This document shows, piece after piece, positions 1 through 6,737 of a stretch of DNA of 64,000 nucleotides; within the stretch, counting starts at the first letter, position 1, and each line of letters opens with the position of its first letter. Under the pieces are notes generated by a model. It saw only the letters and a list, made by a program, of their open reading frames with translations, was not told the origin of the DNA and ran no database searches. The translations under genes and the position numbers were made by a program. Source of the DNA: Ignavibacteriales bacterium UBA1304 (lineage in GTDB: Bacteria; Bacteroidota; Ignavibacteria; Ignavibacteriales; Ignavibacteriaceae); contig DBTY01000013.1 of the NCBI GenBank assembly GCA_002307295.1, positions 52,504 to 116,503 of the forward strand, in the 5' to 3' direction.

Positions 1-548
1 ATGGCTACGGACTTGATTATGATTTAGTACAATTTATTAATTCACATGGACTGAGCGGAGCGACAGAAACATGGGTAGAGCAAAATTTTCTTGCATTAAG
101 TTTTGCGCCAACAAGCAATTTTTATACTTCAGTCGAGAGTTATCAGGATTCATATAATATTGACGTTGCAAATGCCGAAAATCTTGGCGGACATTCCGCG
201 AGTTATTTTCAGCAAGCGCTAGGATTCACGCCTTACGATGCAAGCAATCCTTTAGGCTTCGCAACATCATCGTGGTCTAACGATACATTTGCTGCAAATC
301 TGGATCTTAGTTCAGACACTATATTTCTACTAAATAATTATGGCAGAAGCATTGCGGAGATATCGCTGGGCGACTACGCAAAAGCATCTGCGCTTGCGGA
401 CTATGCTTCGGAAAACTCACTAACAAGCTTAGCTGATAGAGTTGCTGCGATTGAGCAAAAATTGGGGAACGGTATAGATGGCAGCTTTACAAGTTATGAA
501 GGATTTAATATAGGCGTTAACGGCGGAGTAATAACAAAAATTGATTAA
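1..548 (+). CDS. Partial phage tail/fibre-like protein (C-terminal part)
   Basis: The reading frame is open from the window edge (first full codon at base 3) to the TAA at 546-548, giving about 181 residues; the start lies outside. It contains a segment of the form ENLGGHSASYFQQALGFTPY, a type common in repeat regions of phage tail-fibre proteins, followed by a short heptad-like stretch (LADRVAAIEQKLGNG) that fits a trimerising coiled coil, and a Gly-rich end. A Shine-Dalgarno for the next gene begins within 10 bases of its stop, so it heads the same operon. The role as a virion surface or baseplate/fibre protein is inferred from these motifs and from the DGR next to it; no catalytic domain is visible. 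Confidence 0.6.
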   Translation, partial: GYGLDYDLVQFINSHGLSGATETWVEQNFLALSFAPTSNFYTSVESYQDSYNIDVANAENLGGHSASYFQQALGFTPYDASNPLGFATSSWSNDTFAANLDLSSDTIFLLNNYGRSIAEISLGDYAKASALADYASENSLTSLADRVAAIEQKLGNGIDGSFTSYEGFNIGVNGGVITKID

Positions 549-565
549 AAAAAAAGGAGTATGGT

Positions 566-772
566 ATGGAAGCCGAAAAAAGCGAAAAAACGCAAATAAA
601 AAAAATACAAATGGATGAACTTCAAAAAACTAAGTTAGAGCTTATTAATATGAAAATAGACGCGCTGATACAGCAACGCGCTACACTGACTATACAGATG
701 ATCGGCAATGAATGCGAGGTTGTTAACGTTAACTATGCAAACGGAATATTATTTTATAAGGAAATAATATGA
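566..772 (+). CDS. Small coiled-coil protein of phage structural operon
   Basis: A 68-residue, highly charged protein. AGGAG at 554-558 sits 7 bases before the ATG at 566; another ATG at 561 is out of frame and soon meets a stop. The first two thirds are Lys/Glu-rich and heptad-like (coiled-coil tendency), and the last part is beta-prone (CEVVNVNYANGILFYKEII). Its stop overlaps the next start in an ATGA (769-772), so the two are translationally coupled. I do not recognise a family. The position between fibre-like genes suggests a small tail accessory or chaperone, but this is context only. Confidence 0.55.
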   Translation: MEAEKSEKTQIKKIQMDELQKTKLELINMKIDALIQQRATLTIQMIGNECEVVNVNYANGILFYKEII

Positions 773-1266
773 TTGAAGGATTGAACTTTAAGCGCGGAGT
801 AAGGTTCGCAGGAATTGACGGAATAAAAAAAATATTTGTAATTCCTCAGGAAATAATTCCTGATAGCGAAGAAATAATATTTAATACTGGTAAACTCGAT
901 AGAGGCATTGGATATACTATTTTAGGCCGGGCAATAACATTAAGCGAAGCTCCCCAGATTGGCGACGATCTATTTTGTAATTATATAGCGGCTGGCGATT
1001 ATGGAATTAATAGAACTTCAACCTTTTCCCTTTCAACAATTTATAAAACAAATATTGAATTGACTGGTATTAAAAACAGCATTAACTGCGAGTTCTATAT
1101 TCCAGAAGAATTTACAGAAAAAACAGAACGAATAACATCTAATTTGACGCAATTAACAAGAGGTGTAGGATATGCAATTTTCGGCCGGAAAATAATGCTG
1201 GCGGTCCCTCCTAATGCGGACGACCCACTCACTGCTAGCTATTTATCTGAAAATAAATTTGAATAA
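769..1266 (+). CDS. Duplicated beta-module phage structural protein
   Basis: 165 residues made of two copies of one module of about 70 residues. The first runs IFVIPQEIIPDSEEIIFNTG...LDRGIGYTILGRAITLSEAPQIGDDL...Y; the second runs FYIPEEFTEKTERITSNLTQ...TRGVGYAIFGRKIMLAVPPNADDPLTASY. The pattern (value-name-G-x-G-Y-x-I-x-G-x-x-I-x-L-x-x-x-P-x-x-x-D) is the beta-sandwich repeat often seen in phage tail and baseplate proteins. No signal peptide is present, in contrast to the next gene. It starts inside the stop of the preceding ORF and ends 19 bases before the DGR target gene, so it belongs to the same operon. The structural role is inferred from the repeat type. Confidence 0.6.
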   Translation: MIEGLNFKRGVRFAGIDGIKKIFVIPQEIIPDSEEIIFNTGKLDRGIGYTILGRAITLSEAPQIGDDLFCNYIAAGDYGINRTSTFSLSTIYKTNIELTGIKNSINCEFYIPEEFTEKTERITSNLTQLTRGVGYAIFGRKIMLAVPPNADDPLTASYLSENKFE

Positions 1267-1285
1267 AAATAATTAAGAGAAAAAT

Positions 1286-3547
1286 ATGAAACTAAAAAAT
1301 ATGTTAATTGCGTTGCTATTTCTTTGCGGCATGCTTAATGCGCGAACGCCTGGGCACAGCTTGTCTGATACTTTACGCGCTCAAACGCTCAGGCAAGACC
1401 AGGTCCGCTATCTTCCCGATAGCCTGCTTAAGAAGGCAAATGCAAACTGGGTCCAAGACGGATTAAACGGTAAAGCTAACGCAATACACGCTCATAGTCA
1501 ATATTTATTATATCAAGACACGCTGCAATTATTTTATGTGAGTTTCAAGAATATTGCAGACACACAAGCATCTCATAGCAACAAGATAAACCAAAATCTT
1601 CAACGCTCGCTCGACTCCCTTGCTTCACATCTTAGCATTAATAACGCACAGACTGATTCGTTAAAAAATCACAATACACGAATTAACTCAAATATGCAGA
1701 AAAGCTTAGATTCATTGATGACGCTTAGAATCGCGATCAATAAGAATATAGATTCTCTGACTTATCATAACATCAGGCTTAATGCGGACATTCAAAGAAG
1801 TTTGGATTCGCTTTCAGTTCATAGAGTTGCTATAAATAAAAATATAGACTCCCTTAATTCGCACAACACTCGGATTAATGCTCTAACGGATTTAACGAAA
1901 ACAAAATTAAACATTGCTGATACGAGTAATCTCAATTCTAAAACATTAACGCAGGCACAATTAAATTTAAAACTTAATATTGCCGACACCCTCAATAAAT
2001 GGCAACCAAAAGGAAGTTATCAGTCGGCCGGGGCTTATCTGACACCTTCCGACAGTGCAGCGACGCGAACGTTTACGAATGTTCAGCTCGCGGCGAAAGC
2101 AGAAAAAACTACAACTGTAAACGGACATGCGCTTAGTTCTAATGTAACAGTAACGGCTACCGACATAGGTCTTGGAAACGTAACAAATACAAGCGATGCA
2201 AATAAACCCGTATCCACAGCGCAACAAGCCGCATTGGATTTAAAGGCGAATGATAATCTCGTTATGAAATTAGCCGGCACGCAGACAGTAACAGGAAGGA
2301 AAAGTTTTAGCGATTATACAGGATTTGGGACAACGAGTCCGGCGCAACGAACGCATATTGTCGGCAATTTACGGATAGACGATTCAACTACTTTAACACA
2401 GAGAATTTTACTTAATCCTAATGTAGTAGATGGCACTACTGCTGTTGCAAATACATTCGATACAAAAAATACGTTAAGCGCGGTCGGCGCAAAGTTAACA
2501 CAATATAAAACCGGCGGCGTTGAAAAGGCTTTTATAGATAAGGACGGCCTGCTATCTACCACAGGATTATATATTACTGCTAATCCTAATATTATCGCTT
2601 CGGATCTGCCAAATAATTATTTAATCAAAGACGGCAACGGCGTATGGGATTGGTTTGTATTTGTTGCGCGATTCAACTGGGACCCGGTCAACGAGTTTAA
2701 TTCTACAGTGCCACATCCTGCTTTCTTAGATACAAATGCCACAGGTGGCGTAACGGCAGGTTTCTATTGGGCGAAATATGAAGCTTGCAACGTTTCAGGA
2801 ATACCAAGAAGTTTACCAGGACAATTTCCGTGGATAAGCGTGACCTACGATACTGCGGTTGCAGTATGCGATAGAAAAAATCCAAGCGGACAGAAAAAAT
2901 TTCATCTCTGCACAAATGCAGAGAGAGCGGCAGTTGCTTTGTTATGCAGGAAACGCGGTACAATGCCTTCTGGGAATAATTACTATGGAACGGACTATTC
3001 GTCACGATGGATAAATTTCAAATTAAAAGACCCGACTTATTACAGCAACACAAGCGCTGACTGCGCCAACGCTGGAGGAAGCGGCGGGTATCTAACCTCA
3101 AGCGATTATACGCCTGCCGGGATTTTTGATTTAAATGGTGGCGTGTGGGAGTGGTTGATGGGCTATAAGCTTATCGACTCGACAATATACATTATGCGGA
3201 GTTCACAATATGGGGGGGCAGGCAACAATTATCGGTTGGCCGAATCAACTTGGATGAATACAGGCGCGACAATTCGTTATAACGGAGTATTCGCTTCGGC
3301 AACTCTTGCATCCGGAACTGATACGACTAAACTAAAAGAGTTGTGCATTATTCCCCCTTTAAGCGGCACGTCGGCCAGCTATGGGGACGATTATTATTAC
3401 GTTATAACAACAGGTGAGCGGTTAGCCTTATTCGGCGGTTCTTGGTACTACGGCACCATTGCCGGGGTGTTCAGCTTGGACCTGTACAACACTCGCACGA
3501 ACTACAGCGCGTCCTTCGGTTTCCGCCTTGCTTACGTTGATCTGTAA
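1286..3547 (+). CDS. DGR target: tail-fibre-like protein with hypervariable C-type-lectin/FGE domain
   Basis: 753 residues. In order: a hydrophobic N-terminus that reads as a signal peptide (residues 1-19, possible cut after MLNA); three tandem coiled-coil units (99-193); a phage-fibre region (about 278-320) with the text VNGHALSSNVTVTATDIGLG and NTSDANKPVSTAQQ typical of phage fibres; an intramolecular linker; and from about residue 455 a formylglycine-generating-enzyme-type fold with GIFDLNGGVWEW near 613-624. The C-terminal residues 712-749 are encoded by the variable repeat and include GGSW and GFRLA, the usual ends of a DGR-diversified C-type-lectin pocket. Function: ligand or receptor binding, retargeted by mutagenic retrohoming. 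A signal peptide is odd for a virion fibre and leaves open a cell-surface display role. SD is weak (AAGAGA at about 1273). Confidence 0.88.
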   Translation: MKLKNMLIALLFLCGMLNARTPGHSLSDTLRAQTLRQDQVRYLPDSLLKKANANWVQDGLNGKANAIHAHSQYLLYQDTLQLFYVSFKNIADTQASHSNKINQNLQRSLDSLASHLSINNAQTDSLKNHNTRINSNMQKSLDSLMTLRIAINKNIDSLTYHNIRLNADIQRSLDSLSVHRVAINKNIDSLNSHNTRINALTDLTKTKLNIADTSNLNSKTLTQAQLNLKLNIADTLNKWQPKGSYQSAGAYLTPSDSAATRTFTNVQLAAKAEKTTTVNGHALSSNVTVTATDIGLGNVTNTSDANKPVSTAQQAALDLKANDNLVMKLAGTQTVTGRKSFSDYTGFGTTSPAQRTHIVGNLRIDDSTTLTQRILLNPNVVDGTTAVANTFDTKNTLSAVGAKLTQYKTGGVEKAFIDKDGLLSTTGLYITANPNIIASDLPNNYLIKDGNGVWDWFVFVARFNWDPVNEFNSTVPHPAFLDTNATGGVTAGFYWAKYEACNVSGIPRSLPGQFPWISVTYDTAVAVCDRKNPSGQKKFHLCTNAERAAVALLCRKRGTMPSGNNYYGTDYSSRWINFKLKDPTYYSNTSADCANAGGSGGYLTSSDYTPAGIFDLNGGVWEWLMGYKLIDSTIYIMRSSQYGGAGNNYRLAESTWMNTGATIRYNGVFASATLASGTDTTKLKELCIIPPLSGTSASYGDDYYYVITTGERLALFGGSWYYGTIAGVFSLDLYNTRTNYSASFGFRLAYVDL
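1580..1864 (+). repeat. Three tandem 31-32-residue coiled-coil units in the DGR target gene
   Basis: Residues 99-129, 130-161 and 162-193 of the target protein are three copies of one unit with the pattern (N/R)-I/L-N-x-x-x-Q-(R/K)-S-L-D-S-L-x-x-x-x-x-x-I-N-x-N-x-D-S-L-x-x-H. Units 2 and 3 are the closest (both contain INKNIDSL). The spacing of Leu/Ile fits a long trimeric stalk holding the variable domain away from the particle. Confidence 0.75.
3417..3532 (+). repeat. DGR variable repeat (VR)
   Basis: 116 bases at the 3' end of the target gene, matching 3923-4038 without gaps. By direct comparison 16 of 116 positions differ. All 16 are adenines in the template copy (of 34 adenines there); none of the 82 non-adenine positions differs. 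The changes fall in AAY codons plus one ACG and one ATC, giving Ser, Tyr, Tyr, Gly, Ile, Ser, Asp, Tyr, Tyr, Ser, Ala, Ser and Phe where the template has mostly Asn. The last 17 bases (3516-3532) are identical to the template, as expected for the 3' initiation end of homing. Confidence 0.97.
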
Positions 3548-3579
3548 TCTGTTTTCTGAATTTCTGTTTTGAGGTTTAT

Positions 3580-3909
3580 ATGGATATGATAATTTTCCAA
3601 AAAACATACGACTGCTACTTGTACCTTTATATAGTCTTAAAAAATTTTCCACGGTCGGAAAAATTTACAATGGCGGCTGAAATAAAAAATATATTAAGCG
3701 ATTTTTTAGAATTACTTATTACAGCAAATAAATCGCAATACAAAAAGAAAATTCTTTATGAAGCGGATGTTAAATTAGCGCATCTGAAATTTGAGATACG
3801 GGCGTCAAAAGATTTGGCGTTCATTAAAAATAAACAATATGAAATTTTGACGGTCAAACTATCCGAAATTGGCAAATTACTCGGCGGATGGATTAAGGCA
3901 TCAAAGTAG
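3580..3909 (+). CDS. avd: DGR accessory variability determinant, four-helix bundle
   Basis: 109 residues, all-helical in appearance, lying between VR and TR, the usual place of Avd in DGRs. It carries the family's conserved pieces: YDCYLYLY near the N-terminus, FPRSEKFTM (about 24-32), a long helix LSDFLELLITANKSQYKK, the segment DVKLAHLKFEIRASKDL, and LLGGWIKASK at the C-terminus. Avd of known systems (Bordetella phage BPP-1 and relatives) forms a positively charged pentamer that binds the RT and the template RNA and is needed for cDNA synthesis; this is family knowledge. GAGG at 3571-3574 precedes the ATG by 5 bases. The gene starts 32 bases after the target stop and ends 13 bases before TR. 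Confidence 0.9.
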   Translation: MDMIIFQKTYDCYLYLYIVLKNFPRSEKFTMAAEIKNILSDFLELLITANKSQYKKKILYEADVKLAHLKFEIRASKDLAFIKNKQYEILTVKLSEIGKLLGGWIKASK

Positions 3910-3922
3910 GGTAGAGCCTGTT

Positions 3923-4038
3923 AGCGGTTAGCCTTATTCGGCGGTAATTGGAACAACAACACCAATGCCGGGGTGTTCAACTTGAACCTGAACAACACTC
4001 GCACGAACAACAACACGAACATCGGTTTCCGCCTTGCT
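3923..4038 (+). repeat. DGR template repeat (TR)
   Basis: 116-base non-coding template between avd and the RT gene. Read in the target's frame it would encode 13 Asn codons (AAT/AAC) at the diversified sites, the usual design because adenine mutation of AAY reaches many residues without giving stop codons. It shares exact ends with VR (AGCGGTTAGCC at the left, CCGCCTTGCT at the right). Homology stops abruptly on both sides, which argues for a homing repeat and not a gene duplication. Confidence 0.97.
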
Positions 4039-4050
4039 CTTTTGCCAAAT

Positions 4051-4072
4051 TTAAATTCTTACGAGAATTTAA
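4051..4072 (+). other. Hairpin with TACG tetraloop just 3' of TR (DGR RNA spacer)
   Basis: TTAAATTCT (4051-4059) pairs perfectly with AGAATTTAA (4064-4072) around the tetraloop TACG, a UNCG-class loop. It starts 12 bases after TR. In the BPP-1 system the RNA 3' of TR is structured, binds RT-Avd and supplies the priming site; this hairpin is the obvious counterpart here. The stem is AU-rich, so its stability may depend on protein binding. Confidence 0.6.
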
Positions 4073-4130
4073 TCGCGCAATAAAAGGAGACTCGCCCTTG
4101 TCGAAAAGGAATCGGCAAAATTAAATTGTA

Positions 4131-4168
4131 TCTGCGCATTACCGTTAAAATAAAAAGCGATGCGCAGA
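4131..4168 (+). other. Second inverted repeat in TR-RT spacer
   Basis: TCTGCGCAT (4131-4139) and ATGCGCAGA (4160-4168) form a 9-bp perfect stem with a 20-base loop. It is the most GC-rich stem in the spacer and ends about 13 bases before the RT Shine-Dalgarno. It may be part of the DGR RNA fold or a control element for RT translation. It is not a terminator: no T-run follows. Confidence 0.5.
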
Positions 4169-4191
4169 ATACTGTAACCATGGAGGGGTAA

Positions 4192-5238
4192 GTGAAAACA
4201 TATAGCGGTCTATATGACGAAATTTGTTCTTTTGATAATGTGAATAAAGCGTATTTGAAAGCACGCAAAAATAAACGGTATAAAAGCGAAGTGCTGCAAT
4301 TTACTTATGGCCTTGAAGAAAATCTTCTCAACATCCAAAATCATCTGCAATACCAGACTTATGAATGCGGGCGATATAACGAGTTTTTTGTGTATGAGCC
4401 TAAAAAGCGATTAATACTTGCGTTACCTTTCAGGGACAGAGTTGTACACCAGGCTCTTTGTAACGTTATCTGGCCGATATTTGAGAAAACATTTATATAT
4501 GATTCTTACGCTTGCAGGAAAGGGAAAGGATCTCATGCAGCGTTAAAGCGCATGGAGTATTTTCTCAATGAAACTGGCGACAATGTATATTGTTTAAAAA
4601 TGGATGTGCGGAAATTTTTCTATTCAATCAATCACACAAAACTTAAGCAATTGATAAGAAAGAAAATTTCATGCGAAGGCACGCTAAAATTAATCGACAC
4701 GATAATTGACTCGGTTGATGATCCCGGAATCCCGGTAGGAAATTTAACGAGCCAATTATTTGCAAATATTTATTTGAATTGCATAGATCATTTTTGCAAG
4801 GAAACGCTTAAGACTAAATATTACATAAGGTATATGGACGATATAGTAATTTTTGGTAACAATAAAGAAAAGCTTTGGCAAATATTTAAAGAAATAAATA
4901 TCAAAATGAAATATTTGAAGCTTGGACTAAATAATAAAACTGCAATTTTTCCTATTAAGCGCGGAATAGATTTTCTTGGTTACAGGAGATTTCCGAATGC
5001 GGTTATTCTGCGCAAAAGAATATTGGCCAAGAACATGAAGAAATTTGGAAAGTTTTCACGGGTAAAAGTTGACGATAAGAAAATGTTTGATTCAGCGCAG
5101 TCTTTTTTAGGATTAATTAAGCGATGCAACAAAAACAAAATGTTAGATAAATTAAAAAATGTAATTGGAGAAAAAACATGGGAACAGATATTTGGAAAGA
5201 AGTATCAGCGGGGCAATACGAAAGAATTGGGTTTGTAG
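4192..5238 (+). CDS. DGR reverse transcriptase
   Basis: 348 residues, usual size for a DGR RT. Start is GTG at 4192 with GGAGG at 4182-4186. Seen in order: an N-terminus of the DGR type (YSGLYDEICSFDNVNKAYLKA), FRDRVVHQAL, YDSYACRKGKGSHAAL, the palm Asp in LKMDVRKFFYSI, the DGR-specific motif 4 VGNLTSQLFANIYLN (in place of QGxxxSP of other RTs), the catalytic YMDD in YIRYMDDIVIF, and FLGYRRF of the thumb side. The enzyme copies TR RNA into cDNA, with errors at template adenines. The cassette order target-avd-TR-RT is the classical one. The C-terminal 20 codons overlap the next gene in another frame. Confidence 0.96.
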   Translation: MKTYSGLYDEICSFDNVNKAYLKARKNKRYKSEVLQFTYGLEENLLNIQNHLQYQTYECGRYNEFFVYEPKKRLILALPFRDRVVHQALCNVIWPIFEKTFIYDSYACRKGKGSHAALKRMEYFLNETGDNVYCLKMDVRKFFYSINHTKLKQLIRKKISCEGTLKLIDTIIDSVDDPGIPVGNLTSQLFANIYLNCIDHFCKETLKTKYYIRYMDDIVIFGNNKEKLWQIFKEINIKMKYLKLGLNNKTAIFPIKRGIDFLGYRRFPNAVILRKRILAKNMKKFGKFSRVKVDDKKMFDSAQSFLGLIKRCNKNKMLDKLKNVIGEKTWEQIFGKKYQRGNTKELGL

Positions 5239-5495
5239 ATTCAGATGAAGGCGTAAATCAGAAAGTGCAGGAAAAAATAGCGGAACAATACAGCAACGCA
5301 GATGAAAACAAATGGAAGAGATTGGCGATCTCTGCAATCATTGCCGGCAAGGCGATACCATCTGGTTTTTCTGAATATGACGTATATGTTGAAAATTGCC
5401 GTATTTGGGGCGAAGCACAAAAACAAGGCAATGCCGAAAGACTAACAAATTGCAGGATAATTAAACGCGGAGATGAAAATATATACGTGGAATAG
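5178..5495 (+). CDS. DGR-linked hypothetical protein overlapping the RT gene
   Basis: 105 residues, ATG at 5178 with GGAG at 5167-5170. It overlaps the last 61 bases of the RT gene in a different frame, so its expression is likely coupled to the RT. The sequence is well balanced and soluble, with a helical middle (EKIAEQY...NKWKRLAISAIIAGKA) followed by FSEYDVYVENCRIWGEAQK and a beta-like tail (NCRIIKRGDENIYVE). I do not recognise a family. It is the last gene before the attachment site. A small phage protein or a DGR accessory are both possible. Confidence 0.6.
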   Translation: MGTDIWKEVSAGQYERIGFVDSDEGVNQKVQEKIAEQYSNADENKWKRLAISAIIAGKAIPSGFSEYDVYVENCRIWGEAQKQGNAERLTNCRIIKRGDENIYVE

Positions 5496-5505
5496 TCCCA
5501 AAAAA

Positions 5506-5526
5506 CTATGCTACTTTCTATGCTAC
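5506..5526 (+). repeat. Direct repeat near the attachment core
   Basis: CTATGCTAC occurs at 5506-5514 and again at 5518-5526, a 12-base period, 49 bases from the tRNA-derived core on the element side. Short direct repeats in this place resemble arm-type integrase binding sites. Two copies only, so this is weak. Confidence 0.3.
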
Positions 5527-5574
5527 CAGCCAGTAATAATACGAAAATAAAGCAAAATCTAAATAATCATGTTT

Positions 5575-5620
5575 ACTCATAATCAGCGGGTCGGAGGTTC
5601 AAGTCCTTCCGAGCCCACCA
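5575..5620 (+). other. Attachment site: 3' part of a tRNA with CAU anticodon
   Basis: The 46 bases fold as the 3' part of a tRNA: anticodon loop CTCATAA (anticodon CAT), 3' anticodon strand TCAGC, variable loop GGGTC, T stem GGAGG/CCTTC around loop TTCAAGT, acceptor strand CGAGCCC, discriminator A and encoded CCA. The 5' side is absent: GTTT stands where GCTG would be needed, and no D arm precedes it. This is the classical footprint of integration into a tRNA gene (Met or Ile2, both CAU). The intact copy should be at the other end of the element, to the left. A terminator follows directly. Confidence 0.85.
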
Positions 5621-5623
5621 GTT

Positions 5624-5656
5624 AAAGCCTTCAGAATCAGTTTTGAAGGCTTTTTA
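5624..5656 (+). terminator. Rho-independent terminator after the tRNA fragment
   Basis: AAAGCCTTCA (5624-5633) pairs with TGAAGGCTTT (5644-5653), a 10-bp stem with a 10-base loop and T-run. It lies 3 bases after the CCA, as expected for the original tRNA transcript end, supporting this side as chromosomal. Confidence 0.8.
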
Positions 5657-5680
5657 CTATTTAAACGATTCGGAGGTTAT

Positions 5681-5758
5681 ATGCACTTTGTATATATCTT
5701 GCGCAACCAAAAGGGGAAACACTGTAATGGTTCAAGGGAAAAAGGAGAAATTAATTAA
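5681..5758 (+). pseudogene. N-terminal remnant of a GIY-YIG endonuclease-like gene
   Basis: After a good SD (GGAGG at 5672-5676) the 25-codon frame begins MHFVYILRNQKGKHCNGS and stops at 5756-5758. This resembles the start of stand-alone GIY-YIG nucleases (YVYIL...KG..Y.GS), but the rest of the domain (Arg, Glu and Asn motifs) is missing. No continuation appears on the far side of the adjacent insertion sequence. Most likely a gene truncated around the IS insertion. Confidence 0.5.
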
Positions 5759-5775
5759 AAAATAATGTAGACGGC

Positions 5776-6684
5776 TTAATTAAGAGCAGCCATTCTAACA
5801 TTAAACCTGTAAAGTTTAGCCTCGCGTAATTTGTTTTCTCTCTCAAGTAATTTTTCCTCAAATCTGTTATAAAGAAAGTCAGCCGGAGTAAGATAATATA
5901 AAGAACCGTGCAGCCTTTCGTTGTTGTAAAAGTCGACGTATTTAATGACCTGCCGTCTTGCGTCATCAAGATTAATCAAGGGCTTTTTAGAAAGACATTC
6001 TTCTCCGATAGTCCGGTTATATCGTTCAATCTTGCCGTTGCTTTGAGGATAATTAACAGAAGTCCTAACATGCTCAAGCTGAACTGATTGAATAAATTTA
6101 CCAAACTCGCTTGAGATAAACTGACCTCCGTTATCAGAAATAATTCTTGGTTTTACGCCTGGGAATTTCTCCAAGGCTCTCATAATGGTAACTTCAATAT
6201 CAAGTTCAGTCATAGAAGTTTTCAATTCGTGATGCACAATATATCGGGAATATCCGTCAATAACAGAAATAAGAAACAGAAAAGAGCCGTGAAAATTAAC
6301 GTACTTAATATCAGTATGCCAGTGTTCGTGCGGACGAGTCGGCTGTACAAAACCACTTCCTTTCTTATCATCTTTAACCGTATTCCATTCGTTAAGAAGA
6401 CCATAGCCCTTAAGCAAACGATAAGTAGTAGAAGGACTTACGGCAGTTACGTCTTCATCCATCATCATGTAAGTAAGCCGTCTGTAGCCTTCTCCCGGAT
6501 GCCGCTTAGCATAAGCTAACAAAGCCTGTTTTTCTTCCTCAAGCAGCCAGTTGCTTTTTGGCAGAGTTGAGTTATGATAATTCGGCTTATTAAGTCTTGA
6601 CGTCCAACTGTAGAACTTACTCTGGTTTATGCCTACAAGACTTAGTATCCTCTCATATGTAATATCAGTTTTCTTATTTATCAT
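5776..6684 (-). CDS. IS3-family transposase OrfB (DDE integrase domain)
   Basis: 302 residues from an internal ATG. It has the HTH_21 region (YAKRHPGEGYRRLTYMM, about 58-74) and an rve-type catalytic core with Asp125 (WHTDIKYV), Asp184 (IISDNGGQF) and Glu220 (SNGKIERYNR). The 35-residue spacing between the last two is the DDE signature of IS3. The C-terminus YVDFYNNERLHGSL...TPADF is also typical. The frame is open upstream of the ATG back into orfA, so the active product is probably the OrfAB fusion made by -1 frameshifting. No internal stop is seen, so it may be functional. Confidence 0.92.
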   Translation of the reverse strand: MINKKTDITYERILSLVGINQSKFYSWTSRLNKPNYHNSTLPKSNWLLEEEKQALLAYAKRHPGEGYRRLTYMMMDEDVTAVSPSTTYRLLKGYGLLNEWNTVKDDKKGSGFVQPTRPHEHWHTDIKYVNFHGSFLFLISVIDGYSRYIVHHELKTSMTELDIEVTIMRALEKFPGVKPRIISDNGGQFISSEFGKFIQSVQLEHVRTSVNYPQSNGKIERYNRTIGEECLSKKPLINLDDARRQVIKYVDFYNNERLHGSLYYLTPADFLYNRFEEKLLERENKLREAKLYRFNVRMAALN

Positions 6685-6737
6685 ACGGACGCATTTTACT
6701 ACGTTATCTCTTATATCGGGTTCAACCCAAATGGCGT

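Noticed and set aside
3417..4038. VR/TR as an assembly duplicate or ordinary gene repeat
   Set aside because: All differences are at template adenines, homology stops abruptly at both ends, and avd and a DGR-type RT are adjacent.
5575..5620. Complete tRNA gene
   Set aside because: No acceptor 5' strand, D arm or 5' anticodon strand precedes the fragment.
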